64,000 nucleotides of DNA from Apodemus sylvaticus (taxonomy: Eukaryota; Chordata; Mammalia; Rodentia; Muridae): assembly GCF_947179515.1 (NCBI RefSeq), contig NC_067473.1:85445850-85509849 (forward strand). The letters are read 5' to 3'. The number at the start of each line of letters is the position of its first letter. Position 1 is the first letter of the stretch. The notes beneath the pieces are model-generated. The model was not told the origin of the DNA, ran no database searches, and was given only the letters and a program-made list of their open reading frames with translations. Below, piece by piece: positions 1-12,911 of the stretch. The position numbers and the translations under genes were made by a program.

Positions 1-660
1 ACATTGCTTTAGAACTCATGGATATTGGCCCACCCAGTAGCAAAACTACCATGGACATGGTCCATACTGGCAGAACCCTGAGGACTTCATGCTGTGATGG
101 AACATAGCTCTGCTTGTTGTTCTCTCAGTCTTCATATCTTCCCTAATCTCAGTGGTGTGTTTCAGAAGGTGTTTCCAGCCCCTCACTGGGCAATATTTTT
201 AGTACTCACAGTAATAATACTTGATCTATGTGAAGCATTGCTGCTCGAACAGATTAGCGATTCATTCACCAGACTTGAAAAGAATTTAGAGATGTAGATT
301 TTCAACAATGAACAGCACAGTTTGAATTTGGAGATGTAAATTTTCAGTAAAGTTAGATTAAGATGATTTTGTCCATGGTTCTGCTGCACAAAATCATAGG
401 AAACAATTTGACGTACACAAGGTTACACTCTTACTAGTTGATGTAGTTATTTCTTTATGGTCAGGGAACAAGATTAATAGTAGCCTTACCAGCACTACCT
501 GACATCACTTTCTTTTTAGAACTTATAATGAATTTCTTGTACCTGTTACTGCTGTTAGTTTCCATAGAATTTAGTAAAAACATTGGTGATCAGTCAATGT
601 GCACCATGACGAATTAATGTAAGATGTTAATTTTCATACACTTAACTCAGGCTAAAAATT
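1..660 (+). repeat. Three-copy flank repeat, copy 1
   Basis: The sequence aligns along its length with 15000-15720 (same strand) and with the reverse complement of 42670-43480. Shared anchors are CCCAGTAGCAAAACTACCATGG-like text near base 33, CTCTGCTTGTTGTTCTCTC near 109, and GAATTTAGAGATGTAGATTT near 281. The window starts inside the copy. In the other two places this repeat lies beyond the 3' end of a lipocalin pseudogene. No coding function is seen; the short ORFs do not survive between copies. It is either a low-copy segmental duplication or an unclassified interspersed repeat. Confidence 0.7.
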
Positions 661-1624
661 TAGGCAATATAAGAAGCTTGAATGAGGTAAATATAATCAT
701 AAACTAAAACAAATAATGTCTTAAGAGACGGGACATATTCCAAGTACAAAAGCCAAAAGTGCTCATAAAATCACACTGACTGCCAGGTCAAACAGAGATA
801 ACTTCACCACAGCCACCTTACTTCCTGTATAACTCCCTGAAAGCCCATCATTGTACCAAAAACTGGCAGACTACAAACAGCCTAGAGCAAGGAGAAAATA
901 CTTCATATTCCAGATTCTTCTCTCTTCTGAAGCAGAAGAGTAGAGAGATTCCTCTGCTGGTGAAATGATGAACTGAAATGGCTCACAAAGCAGTTCAGTT
1001 TTAACAAGTAACTCTGAACCTGTTAATTAACTTTTTTTTTTTAATTTTCAGTACACTTTGGCAGACTGGATGGCCGTATTTGTAAGCGTCTGGCATGCTT
1101 CTCATTTAAGCTATGGGAATAGAGTTCAGTAGAGTGTAATATAAATCTTCCTGAATTGTTGATATTCAGAAACAAAGTCAAGAAGAGCAAGCTAGTTTGG
1201 TCACAGAGTACAGACTAAAGAACATAATCTTCATGAATCCTTTTGAGAACATTAATGTTGACAGGTATTATTTACAGATTCATATATGACCAAGATCTAA
1301 GTGCTATCTGGTCATTTTTAGTATAAAAATTTCTATACATGTGTCACATTGAGTTCATATTTCCAGTCAAGTAAAAGAATTTCTTGGTTCTACAATGTGT
1401 AAATTATATGTTGATAGCAAAGCTTCAAGGTAAAATGTGTAGTACGGACATATTTATATTCCTTTTGCTCTCAGCACTACAACACTCAGATATGGAGACA
1501 ATTTATTTAATTTTTGCCAAAGCAAACTTTCTTCTACTTGGAATATAAGTGATCCTCAGATGACGATTTCTACTGCCTAAACTACCATGTGTGCAATTAC
1601 ATTTTCTTCCTATCCACTTACAAT
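661..1624. other. AT-rich stretch, no gene seen
   Basis: No ORF, exon or repeat family was recognised. By analogy with copies A and B, the 3' exons of a third lipocalin would be expected 1-1.5 kb to the right on the minus strand, but none was found. Confidence 0.4.
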
Positions 1625-1634
1625 CAAGTCTCCC

Positions 1635-1703
<69 letters not shown>

Positions 1704-1940
1704 ACTCTCTTCTTCTCTGGTTCTCTGGTACTCTCTCTCACTATCTCTCTCTGCCTATGAAACAGGATGTAGTTCCAAGTTACTGCCCAGCTCAATGCCT
1801 GCTGCTGCGAGTAATAGAGTAATTTCTCTGAAGCTGAAAGCAAAACCCAATTATACACTTTCTTTTATAATAACTGCCTTGGACTTAGTCTCTTCACAAG
1901 TATACAAGCAAACATGGAAAGAAGATTATGAACAAGTTTG
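1625..1940 (+). repeat. Murine LTR-derived fragment with (TC)n
   Basis: A nearly pure TC tract (about 1638-1730) is followed by text resembling the 3' end of a common murine LTR/MaLR repeat: a gene-poor unit ending in GCAAAACCCAATTATACACTTTCTTTTATAA-like sequence (1840-1870) and a CTTGGACTTAGTCTCTTCAC box. The same family appears at 33535-33860. The RMER15/MT-type name is from memory and unverified. ORFs of 77-116 codons here are translations of the TC tract. Confidence 0.5.
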
Positions 1941-2033
1941 AAAATGTCATAATAAATTGAGGAATTTGGAAATTTGTTCATTATAATTTAATTTTTATAC
2001 AGTGGTATTACAAATGTTTTGAAAATTATATAT

Positions 2034-2035
<2 letters not shown>

Positions 2036-2116
<81 letters not shown>
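2036..2116. repeat. (CA)n-(GA)n compound microsatellite
   Basis: About 16 CA units run directly into about 22 GA units, a typical rodent compound dinucleotide repeat. Confidence 0.95.
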
Positions 2117-2118
<2 letters not shown>

Positions 2119-2489
2119 CCACTCTAACATTCTCCTCTCAGTAATCAAATATTCTTTCCCATTATCTCATATTTTTTTCTCAACTTCACAGCAATGAGAA
2201 TTTTGATTTTTAGTTTCTTTAAAACACTCAGAAATATTATCAGAATGGACTTTCAGTTAATTCCAGGTATGGGGCTGCTTCAGATTTTCCAATACAACTG
2301 ACTACCATTTTGCTTGTCATGTAGAAGGATCATGATTTTACCATCTGCAAATAGTTTTTGAAGTTGTGTGACATTTGGAATTCAGAGACATTCTCCAGGG
2401 CATAAACATTCAAGGTTCTTGAGATGTGGGGTTCAGTAATGGTCATTCATTCTTGAAATGTGGGATTTGTTACCAGTCATTCATTGTAT
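2117..2489. other. No gene seen
   Basis: AT-rich sequence with no recognisable exon or repeat family. Confidence 0.35.
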
Positions 2490-2654
2490 GTCCAGAGTAT
2501 TGATCATTCAGTGAGATTGGCTGTGGTTTGTTAATTTGTATTGCTCAAAGATTAAACAGCAAAAAAAAAAAAAAAAAAAAAAAGAAATTACATATCAGAT
2601 TCAGAGCTTTCTCTCCCCCCCTCTCTCTCTCTCTTCTCTCTCTCTCATTTGTTC
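2490..2654 (+). repeat. LTR-like end motif, A-run and TC-rich tract
   Basis: GGTTTGTTAATTTGTATTGC with its flanks (2514-2557) recurs, diverged, at 36023-36067 (-) and 50147-50190 (+). It is followed by about 22 A (2562-2583) and a TC-rich tract. The homology with 36023-36105 extends upstream through a TCATTCA..GAGATTGG block. It is probably the end of an interspersed element of unknown family. Confidence 0.4.
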
Positions 2655-2982
2655 CTTCAATAGAAGAACTTCTATGGTAGACAACATCTCTGAACTCAAG
2701 GGGTACTACAGAGCAGTAGTGATTAATATTTTGTGATATTGTTACCGAGATAGACAAGTCTACCAATGGAAGAGAATTGAAGGACAAGAAATCTTTGACA
2801 AAGAAGCCAAAACCACGCAATGGAAAAAAGAAAGCATCCTGAACAATTTGTGCTGGTCTACCTGGCAGTCTGCATGTAGAATACAAATTGATCCATATTT
2901 ATCACCTTGTACAAAGTTCACATCCATGTGGATTAAGGTCCTCCACCTAAACCAAGATACATTAAATTTAACAGAAGGAAAG
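2655..2982 (+). mobile_element. L1 fragment a: old ORF2 C-terminal piece
   Basis: Colinear with the L1 ORF2 segment that follows the reverse transcriptase in the other copies: GAACTTCT.., GGGGTACTACAGAGCAGTAG, then CTGCATGTAGAATACAAATTGATCC-like text. It is much more diverged than the neighbouring L1 copies. No open frame remains. The next L1 begins directly at its right edge. Confidence 0.75.
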
Positions 2983-4317
2983 TTGGGGCACTCTGCCATC
3001 TTGGCTCATGGACTCTAGAAGGATCTAACAGACAGTACCAGCTATGCAGAAATAGCTCAAGGTAACATTGCTTGGGTCTCAGCCATTCAGGCTTTTGCCT
3101 GCATCCAGGGCCTGGGTAGCTCTGTGGGCCCTCTGTGTGCCAAACCTGTCAGGGGGTCATTCACCCTGCAGAGTGATCAGCATTTGTAAAAAGTCCCTGC
3201 AGCATCCTCCATCTTTGCTTCCTTAATGGGCCAGCAAATATCTTCAAGAAAATTCTGGAAGTAAACTTCCCTAACATAAAAAGAGAGATGCCCATGAATA
3301 TACAAGAAGCCTACAGAACCCCAAACAGACTGGACCAGAACAGAAATACCTCCTGTCACATAATAATCAGAACCCCCAAAGTACTAAACAAAGAAAGAAT
3401 ATTAAAGGCAGTAAGAGAGAAAGGCCAAGTAACATATAAAGGAGACCTATCAGAATTGTACCAGACTTCTCACCAAAGACCAGGAAAGATAGAAAATCCT
3501 GGGCAGATCTCATGCAGACTCTAAGATAACACAAATGCCAGCCAAGACTACTATACCCAGCAAAACTCTCAATCACCATCGATGGAGAAACCAAGATATT
3601 CATGACAAAACCAAATTTACATAATATCTTTCCACAAACCCAGCCATACAAAGGATAATAGGTGAAAAACTCCAATACAAGGAGAGAAACTACACCCTGG
3701 AAAAAGCAAGATAGTAACCTTCTTTCACCAAACCCAAAAGAAGATAACCACTCAAACATAAAAAATAACATAAAAAAATAAGAGAAAGTAATAATCACTA
3801 TTCCTTAATATCTCTTAACATCAGTGGATTCAATTCCCCAATAAAAAAGGCATAGACAAAAAAAAGGCATAGACTAACAGACTGGATACATAGACAGGAC
3901 CCTACACTTTACTGCATACAGGAAACACACCTCAGTGTTAAAGACAAACATCACCTTAGAGTAAAAACCTGGAAGACAATTTTACATGCAAATGGTCACA
4001 GGAATCCAGCCAGAGTAGCCATTCTAATATCAGATAAAATTGACTTACAAACTGAAGTCATCAAAAGAGACATGAAAGGAAACTTCTTGCTCGTCAAGAA
4101 GAAGAACTGAGAAGAACTCTCAAGTCTGAACATCTATGTGCCAAATCCAAGGGCAGCCTCATTCATAAAAGAAACTTTACCAAAGCTCAAATCACACATC
4201 ACACCTAACACAATAATTGTGGGTGACTTCAACACTCCACTCTGCTCAATGGCCTGATCAGGAAAGCAGAAATTAAACAGAGACACAGTGAAACTAATTG
4301 AAGCTTTGGACCAAATG

Positions 4318-4360
<43 letters not shown>

Positions 4361-7300
4361 ATGTGTGTTGTGTGTGTTTATGTATAATATTTCATCCTAA
4401 AGCAAAAGAATATATCTTTTTCTCAGTTCCTCATGGTACCTTCTCCAAAATCGACCATATAATTGGTCACAAGACAGACCTCAACATATATAAGAAGATC
4501 AAACTAATCCTATGCCTCCTATCAGATCACTATGGACTAAGAGTGGTCTTCAATAACAACAAAAAGAACAGAAGTCCCACATACACATGGAGGCTGAACA
4601 ATACTCTACTCAATGATACCTTGGCCAAAAAAGAAATAAAGAAAGAAATCATAGACTTTTTAGAATTCAATGAAAATGAAGGCACAACATATCTATATCT
4701 AGGACACAATGAAAACAGTGCTAAGAGGAAAACTTGTAGCCCTGAGTTCTTCCAAATAGAAACTGGAGAGAGCATACACTAGCAGCTTAATGGCCCATGT
4801 GGAAAGCTCTGGAACAAAAAGAAGCTAATTCACCCAGGAGGAGCGGAAGACAGGAAATCATCAAACTCAGGGCTGAAATCAATCAAGTAGAATACAAAGA
4901 ATCAACACCAGGAGCTGGTTCTTTGAGAAAATCAACAAGATAGTTTTACCCTTAGCCAGACTAACCAACAGGCACAGAGACAGTATTCAATCTAACAATA
5001 TCAAAAATGAAAATGGAGATATAAGAAAAGAAACTGAGGAAATTCAAAAAATCATCACATCTGACTAAAAAAGCTTATACTCAAAACACCTGGAGAATCT
5101 GGAGGAAATTCCTAGACAGATACCAAATACCACAATTAAATCAGGATCAAATAGATCATCTAAGCAGTCTCACAACCCCTAAGGAAATAGAAGGGGTAAT
5201 AGAAAGTTTTCCAACCAAAAAAGCACAGGACCAGATGGTTTTAGTGCAGAATTCTATCAGACCTAAAAGAAGACCTAACACCAATAAGATTCAAACTATT
5301 ACACAAAATAGAAACAGAAGGAACACTAACCAACTTGTTCTATGAAGCCACAATTATGCTGATACCAAAACCACACAAATATCCAACAAAGAAAGAGAAC
5401 TTCAGACCAATTTCCCTTATGAACATCGATGCAAAAATACTCAATAAAGTTCTTGCCAACTGAATCCAAGAACACACCAAAATGATCATTCACCCTGATC
5501 AGGTAGGCTTCATCCAAGTGATACAGGGATGGTTCAATATATGGAAATCCATCAATGCAATCCACTACATAAACAAATTTAAAGAAAAAAAACACACATC
5601 GTCATTTCATTACAAGCTGAAAAAGCATTTGACAAAATTCACCATCCTTTCATGCTAAAAGTATTGGAAAGAATAGGAATTCAAGGCCCATACCTAAACA
5701 TAGTAAAAGCAATATACAGCAAACTGGTAGCCAACATCAAACTAAATGGAGAGAAACTTGAAGCAATCCCACAAAAATCAGGGAGTAGACAAGGCTACCC
5801 CCTCTCTCCATATCTTTTCAATATAGTACTTAAAGTTCTAGCTAGATCAATTAGACCACATAAGGAGGTGAAAGAGATACAAATTGGAAAGGAAGAATTA
5901 AACTATCACTATTTGCAGATGATACAATAGTATACTTAAGTGACCGCAAAACCTCCACCAGAGAATTCCTACAGCTGATAAACAACTTCAGTAAAGTGGC
6001 TGGTTATAAAATCAACTCAAAGAAATCAGTAGCCTTCCTATACTCAAAGGATAAGCAGGCTGAGAAAGAAATTAGGGAAATGACACCCTTCACAATAGCC
6101 ACAAACAATATAAAGTAACATAGTGTGACTCTAATAAACATATGAACAATCTGTATGACAAGAACGTCAAGTCTCAGAAAAAGGAAATTGAAGACCTCAG
6201 AAAATGGAAATATTTTCCATGCTGATGGATTGGTAGGATTAATATAGTTAAAATTGCCATCTTGCCAAAAGCAATCTACAGATTCAATGCAATCCCCATC
6301 AAAATCCTAACTCAGATCTTCATAGAGTTAGAGAGAGCAATTCTCAAATCTATCTGGAATGACAAAAAACCTAGGATAGCTGAAATTATTTTCAACAGTA
6401 AAAGAACTTCTGGGGGAATCAGTGTCCCGGACCTCAAGCAATACTACAGAGCAACAGTGTTAAAAACTGTATGGTTTTGGTACAGTGACAGGCTGGTGGA
6501 TCATTGGAATAGGATTGAAGACCCAGAAATGAACCCACACACTTATGGCCACTTGATCTTCGACAAAGGAGCTGAAAACATTCCCGGGGAAAAAAGATAG
6601 CTTTTTCAACAAATGGTGCTGGTTCAATTGCAGGTCAGCATGCAGAAGAATGTGAATTGATCCATTCTTATCTCCTTGTACTAAGCTCAACTCCAAGTGG
6701 ATCAAGGTCTTCCACATAAAGCCAGACACACTCAAACTAATAGAAAAGAAACTGGGGAATATCTTTAAGGACATTGGCACTGGGGAATGTTCCTGAACAG
6801 AACACCAGTAGCTTATGCTCTAATATCAAGAATTGACAAATGGGACCTCATAAAATAACAAAATTTCTGTAAGGCAAAGGACACTGTCCAAAGTACAAAA
6901 GGGCAACCAACAAATTGGGAAAAGATCTTCACCAACCCTACATCTGACAGAGGGCTAATATCCATTATATACAAAGAATTTAAGAATTTAGACCCCAGAA
7001 AACCAAATAACCCTATTAAAAATGGGGTACAGAGCTAGTCAAAGAATTTTCACCTGAAGAACTTTGGATGGCTGAGGAGTACCTTAAGAAATGTTCAGCA
7101 TCATTAGTCATTAGGGAAATGCAAATCAAAACAACCCTGATATTTTACCTCACGCCTGTCAGAATGACTAAGTTTAAAAACTCAGGAGACAGCAGGTGTT
7201 GGTGAGGATGTAGAGAAAGAGGAACACTCCTCCACTGCTGGTGGGCTTGCAAGCTGGTACAGTCACTCTGAAAATCCATCTTGTGTTTTTTTCAGAAAAC

Positions 7301-7910
7301 TGGGCAGGACACCTCCGGAGGACCCTGCTATACCACTCCTGGGCATATACCCAGAGGATTCCCCAGCATGTAATAAGGATATATGCTACACAATGTTCAT
7401 AGCAGCCCTATTTATAATAGCTAGAAGCTGGAAAGGACCCAGATGTCCCTCAACAGGGGAATGGATACAAAAAAATGTGGTATATATACACAATGGAGTA
7501 CTATTCAGCCACTAGAAACAATGAATTCATGAAATTCTTAGATAAATGCGTGGAGCTGGAGAACATCATCCTAAGTGAGGCAACCCATTCTCAAAAGAAC
7601 ACTCATGGTATGCACTCACTGATAAGTAGATATTAGCCTAGATGCTTGGAATACCTAAGACACAATCCACATATCAAATGATGTCCAAGAAGAAGGAAGG
7701 ATTGGCCCCTGATTCTGGAAAGGTTCAGTGCAGCAATGTAGTTGAATACCACAACAGGGAAGTGAGTGGGAAGGTGTGGATGGGGGAAGAGGGGGAGAAA
7801 AGAGGGCTTATGGGACTTTTGGGGAGGGGGGATCAAGGAAAGGGGAAATCATTTGAAATGCAAATAAAGACTATGTCAAATAAAAAAAAAAGAAAAAAGA
7901 AAACTAAATT
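2983..7910 (+). mobile_element. L1 copy b: partial promoter, deleted ORF1, ORF2, 3' UTR
   Basis: The left part (2983-3225) matches the roughly 200-bp 5' monomers seen at 58466-59150. At about 3229 it jumps to the C-terminal half of ORF1 (EAYRTPNRLDQNRN at 3306), so the ORF1 start and coiled coil are deleted. ORF1 ends near 3640. ORF2 begins near 3800 with the endonuclease domain, holds a (TA)n tract at 4320-4353, and keeps the reverse transcriptase block LSLFADDTIVY at about 5900-5932. The C-terminal region follows to about 7050, then the 3' UTR with a G-rich tract, and an A-rich tail at 7885-7910. Many stops and frameshifts; an immobile fossil. Left junction with fragment a is abrupt. Confidence 0.9.
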
Positions 7911-7924
7911 ATGGTAAAGATAAA

Positions 7925-9060
7925 AAAAAAATGAGGACACCATGAAGTTTCCAGTCACCTGAATGGTACTGGAAAATATCATCCTGTGCAAAATAAGCCA
8001 CACATAATAGGAAATGTATGTTATGTATACACTGCTATGGATATCAGCCCAAAATCTCAGAAAACCCATGATGAAAATCAAAGCCCATATGAATCTTATC
8101 AGGAAGGTATGCCTGAGTAGGGATACTGCAATCTCACATAGAAGGAGAACAAAATAATCATGGTGTCATAGGTATGGAGTGACCTGATTTGGCAAGGAAA
8201 GGGGATGACAAAAAGAGAGGCAAAATAAAGTATGGGGGCAGGAGAGAATACTAGAGGGCCAGGAATATGAATGAAAATATGTAGCTACTGAGGGATTCTA
8301 ATTGATGGAAGTTCTTGATGGTACCAGAGACCTGGGATGTGTGGGTTTCCCAGGAGTAAGTGGGATGACCTTAAAAAGAGACCAACAATGGTTATACAGA
8401 ACCTGAAGAAACCACCTCCAGTAGATACACAGGATCTTTTGTGGAGGGATGGGGTCACCAACCCATCTTTAAAAGTTTTGACCCAGAGTTCTTCCTGTGT
8501 AAGGTAAATGCAGGGATAAAACTGAAGCAGAGACTGAAGGAATGGCCATCCAGTGACAGGATGAACATCTGAAGCATCCCATGCATAGGCACCAAACTCT
8601 GACATGATTACTGATACCATGTTGTGCTTGCAGACAGGAGCCTAGCATAGTTGTCTTCTTAGAGGCAGTACATCAACTCACTGAGACAGGTACAGATACT
8701 TCCAACCAACAAATGAATAAAGGTCAAGACCCCTTTGGGAGAGATAGGGGGAGGACTGAAGGACGGGAAGAAGATTAGAGTCCCATAGGAACAACTACAG
8801 CATCAACTAAGCAGGACCCCTCAGAGTTCCCAGAGCCCAAGTCACTAAGGAAAGAGCATACATGTGCTGTTCCTTGGCCCCAGGTACATGCGTAGCAGTA
8901 GAATACCTTTCCTGGCCTCAGTGGAAGAGGATGCACTTAATCCTGTAGAAATTTGAGGCCCTGTTTAAGGGGGATGATGGCAGAGGTAAGGTATGACTGA
9001 GTGAGTGGTTAGCAAAGCACCCTCTCATGAGAAAAAGGGGATGGGAGATAGAACCCAGGG
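7925..9060 (+). mobile_element. L1 fragment c: 3' UTR of an older (Lx-like) L1
   Basis: From 7965 (GGAAAATATCATCCTGTGC) the text follows the end of L1 ORF2 and then a long L1 3' UTR, including GACTGAAGGAATGGCCATCC (about 8530), a GCAGACAGGAGCCTAGCATAG block (about 8630) and a GAGTTCCCAGAGCCCAAG block (about 8830). This 3' UTR type differs from that of copies b and f. Family assignment to Lx is from recognition only. Confidence 0.65.
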
Positions 9061-9247
9061 GATAAGCATGTTTTTCTTTTAAGGTAGATTAATAGAAAAT
9101 TATGAGTTTTAAAAATTATTTTTCAAGGACAGACATTGAGAGAACAATGAAGAAGGAGAGAAAATGGTGTGCATGGTTTACAGTACCTATAATCAAGCTG
9201 CATCCCAGCAGGACTACAGTGCTTACTCCTCCCAGCGAACTCAAGGA

Positions 9248-10097
9248 TGTCAGGAGCCATAATGGGGCAAGCTAATATACTAGCAGATGATCATCCTGAA
9301 ATGGCTGCCTCTGACTATTATATAATCTGTGACAGGTGATCGCCCATTCAGCAAGGCTGTGGGGGGGGGCTAATTTTAGGAAAGATTCCTGCTATTTATA
9401 TGCTTTTTCTGTTATTATACATTTATAATAATAAGTAATAGCACACCCCTTTGGAGCAGATCTCTGCAGATCCACAACGATATACTGTCTTATAGTGATG
9501 CTATGTAGACAAATAGATGACTTAAGTTTTATTGATGATCCTATAAGAATTCCCAAAATTATATTTATGATTATTAAGCTCTTTTATAATGGGCTTGCTA
9601 CTAGGTCCTTTTCTATAGTCAAACTACAATGAAAACTCTGCCAGTCTCCCAAGTGTCACAAGTTTATTCCTCTTAGATAGCAACCAGACTTTCTCCTACT
9701 CAGAGCACATTCCAAGAGGTTGTAAAACAATTAACCAAAGGTCATAAAAATGGGACTAACAATTTATTATAGGTGCTAGGACAGAAGATAAAATATTGAC
9801 TGGGTTTATCTATACAAAACTTCACTTATAATGTAGTTATGGTTTTAAACTTTCTACAAATCTGTAGAGAAGACGTGATAGATGTTACTATCTAGATAAT
9901 TATTCCTAATGGATATGCATGTAAACATTCTCTGTTGTAAACTTCTCTTTCAATTTATGACTTGGTATTTTGCATGAACTTGTGATGAACTTTGTAACAT
10001 GTGATCATGCATTCTGAAAGAAGTATAAGTACCAAAGACAAAAGAGAAAAGAGATAGAGCACTAGGACTATTAAGATGACTACTACTATGACCTCTG

Positions 10098-10170
<73 letters not shown>

Positions 10171-10654
10171 GCTTTTTTCTCCTCCTCTCTCTCTTCTGCT
10201 CTCTCTCACTTTTTACCTTTCTCCAATTAGAACTTTTCCCTTTACCTGCTTTGGATCTTTCTGCTTTTCCCTCTTAGATAGCTTTCATAGGAAACTTTTA
10301 CAACTTAGTAATAAACTCAGTAACCATTTCTTAAAGTGTCCTATTTTTCTCCCTGGAAAGACTTCTGACTAGCAAGCTGAAAGTTAGAGGAGAGCAGTTC
10401 CTGCTGAGATAGAACAAAGACCACATTGCTTAATCCTCTGCTGTTAGGCTACAGGTGTTAATCACCTAAGCCAGCAGTCTTTCATCTTCAGAAAGAGCAA
10501 GAAAGTTTCTAGAATATTTTAGAAGTTATCATCAGCATTTTAGTACAGTTAGAAAACACTGAGACCCTCAGACTTCAAAACCATCATCACCAGAGTCCTC
10601 CTCTGTGTCTCCACAACTACCCTCACCAGGACCAGAGGCTCCTGGCCAATGGCA
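9248..10654 (+). mobile_element. LTR element (probable solo LTR, class II type) inside the EWSR1 retrocopy
   Basis: The insert begins TGTCAGGAGCC and ends CAATGGCA, with TG...CA termini. It is flanked on both sides by CAAGGA (9242-9247 and 10655-10660), an exact 6-bp duplication of EWSR1 sequence. It holds a TATA-like GTATAAGTACC (about 10022), a long (TC)n tract, and an AATAAAC box (about 10308). No internal gag or pol text is seen. A 6-bp duplication fits ERVK/IAP-like integration. It may be one long LTR or an LTR with a little internal sequence. Confidence 0.8.
10099..10167. repeat. (TC)n microsatellite in LTR
   Basis: A nearly pure TC tract just after the TATA-like box of the LTR. ORFs on both strands (98 and 84 codons) arise from it and are not genes. 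Confidence 0.95.
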
Positions 10655-12911
10655 CAAGGATATGCACAGACAACCCAGGCATATGGGCATCAAAGCTATG
10701 GAATTTATGGACAGCCTACTAATGTCAGCAATACCTAGGCTGAGATCACTGCCACATATGGGCAGTCTGTGTATGCAACTTCTTAAGAACAGCCTCCTAT
10801 TGGTTATACCACTCCAATTGTCAGACTCCCCCCTCCCCCAGGCATATAGCCAGACTGTTCAAGGCTATGTCATTGGTGCTGAAGACAATACCACTGCTAC
10901 AGTCACCACAATACAGGCATCTTATGCAGTTCAGTCTACATTTGGCACCCAGACTATGGCCAGCAGCCAGGAGCCAGCAGCTAGCAGCCACCACACCCAA
11001 TACCACAGGATGGTAACAAGACTGTTGAGACTAGGCAAGGTCAATCTAGCACAACGGGTTATAATCAACCCAACCTGGGATATGGACAAAGTAACTACAG
11101 TTATCCCCAGGTACATGGGAGCTACCCATTATAGCCAGTCACTGCACCTCTATCTTATCCGCATACTAGCTACTCCTCTTCACTGCCAACTAGTTATGAT
11201 CAGAGCAGTTTCTCTCAGCAGAACACAAATGGGCACCAGAGCAACTGTGGACAGCAAAGTAGCTATGGTCAACAAAGAAGCTACAGGCAGAAGCCTCCTA
11301 CTAGTTACCCCCCTCAGACTGGATCCCACAGCCAAGCTCCAAGTCAATAGAGCCAACAGAGCAGCAGCTACAGGCAGCAGAGTTCATTCCAACAGGACCA
11401 CCTCAGTAGCATAGATGTTTATGGGCAGGAGTCTGGAGGATGTTCGTGACCCAGTTAGAAACAGAGCTTGAGTAGCCCTGATAACCTGGCAGAGGAAGAG
11501 GGGGATTTGAGCATGGAGGCATGAGCAGAGGAGGGCTGGGAGGAAAACATAGTGTAGTGGGCACTAGAGAGCAAGGTGTCTTCAGTAAGCCTGGTGTACC
11601 CATGGATGAAGGACCAGATCTTGATCTAGGCCTTCTAATAGAACCTGATGAAGATTCTGACAATAGTGCAATTTATGTGCAAGGATTAAATGACAATGTG
11701 ACTCTGGATGATCTGGAAGACTTCTTAAAGTGTTGTGGGGTTGTCAAAATGAACAAGAGTACTGCACAACCCATGATCCTGATCAATCTAGATAAGGAGA
11801 CAGGTAAGTCTGCCTAAAGGTGATGCCACAGTGTCCTATGAAGACCTATCAACTGCCAAGGCTGCTGTGGAATGGATGGATGGGAAAGATTTTCAAGGAA
11901 GCAAACTTAAAAATTCTCTTGCCCTAAAGAAGTCTCCAATGGACAGCAGGTGGAGTGGCATGCTACCTCATGAGGGCAGAGAGATGCCACCACCACTTTG
12001 TGGAGATCCTGGTGACTCAGGAGGTCCTGGAGGACCCATGGGTCCCATGGGATGCCATGGAGGAGACAGAGGATGTGTCCCTCCAAGAGGGCTCTGAGGT
12101 TCCAGAGGGAACCCCTCTGGAGGAAGAAATGTCCAGCACCGAGCTGGAGACTGGCAATGTCCTCATCTGGGCTATGGAAACAGAACTTTGATTGGAGAAC
12201 ATAATTCAACCAGGGTGTAAGGCCCATAAGCCATAGGGCTTCCTCTTGCCACCATTTCCACCTCCTGGTTGTGATTGTGGTCTAGGCAGGACTGGTGGCA
12301 TGCAAGGAAGAAGAGGTGGCACTCATGGACTATGGTGGTCCTGGAGGAATGTTCAGAGGTGGCAGACGTGGAGACAGAAGAGGCTTGTGAGGTGTCTATG
12401 GAATTGACCAAGGTGGCTTTGGTAGATGAGATGAGGTGGTCCTGGGTGTCCTCCTGGACCCTTAATGGAACAGATGGGAGGAAGAAGAGGCAGACTTGGA
12501 AGACCTGGAAAAATTGATAAAGGATAGCACCATCAGGAACACAGAGACCAGCCCTACTAGAGAATGCATTGATGACCAGATTTATTTTTTAAACCAGAAA
12601 ATGTTTTAGATTTATAATTCTATATTTACAATGTTAGCAACAACAATAAGATTATTTCTTGTTAGTACTTAATATTTTCACCATTTGTGAAGAAACATTA
12701 AAACAAGTTATATAGTTGTGTACTAAGTTTTTTGTTTTGTTCTGTTTTTTTCTGTTTAAAGATGGTTGTTTTAAGACTTAACAATGGGAAGCCTTTGTGA
12801 GCATGATCAGTAACACTGTGGAGAACCAAAAGGACCTCTATTTGCAACAATGTTCACGGTTGTGAGTTTTTTTTTAAATAAAATTCCAAATGTTTATAAA
12901 CTCTCAAAAAA

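Larger units (their letters stand above)
9130..12904 (+). pseudogene. EWSR1-ps: EWSR1 processed pseudogene, split by an LTR insertion
   Basis: The sequence is colinear with EWSR1 mRNA and has no introns. The former start codon is at 9164, followed by TACAGTACCTATAATCAAGC (9179). Then come the degenerate S-Y-G-Q repeat region (10655-11400), an R-G-G stretch, and the RNA-recognition motif (YVQGLNDNVTLDDLEDFL at about 11675). Next are a second R-G-G region, the RanBP2-type zinc-finger region (about 12140-12225), more R-G-G, the former stop at 12558-12560, and a 3' UTR with AATAAA at 12877 and a short A run at 12905. EWSR1 is an RNA-binding FET-family protein; this copy cannot encode it because of stops, frameshifts and the insertion at 9248-10654. 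A 269-codon ORF (10605-11414) is in a wrong frame of the repeat region. I could not identify the retroposition target duplication. Confidence 0.93.

Noticed and set aside
1589..1941. Three ORFs of 77-116 codons on both strands
   Set aside because: They are translations of the (TC)n tract; serine/leucine or arginine/glutamate runs with no conserved flanks.
940..2500. Search for exons 5 and 6 of a third lipocalin copy next to flank repeat copy 1
   Set aside because: No match to the exon 5 helix pattern or to exon 6 was found on the minus strand at the expected distance.
10076..10372. 98-codon ORF rich in Ser-Leu
   Set aside because: Created by the (TC)n tract of the LTR that interrupts the EWSR1 retrocopy.
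10605..11414. 269-codon ORF as a real gene
   Set aside because: It is a wrong frame of EWSR1 repeat sequence, starts inside the LTR insertion, and shows no domain.
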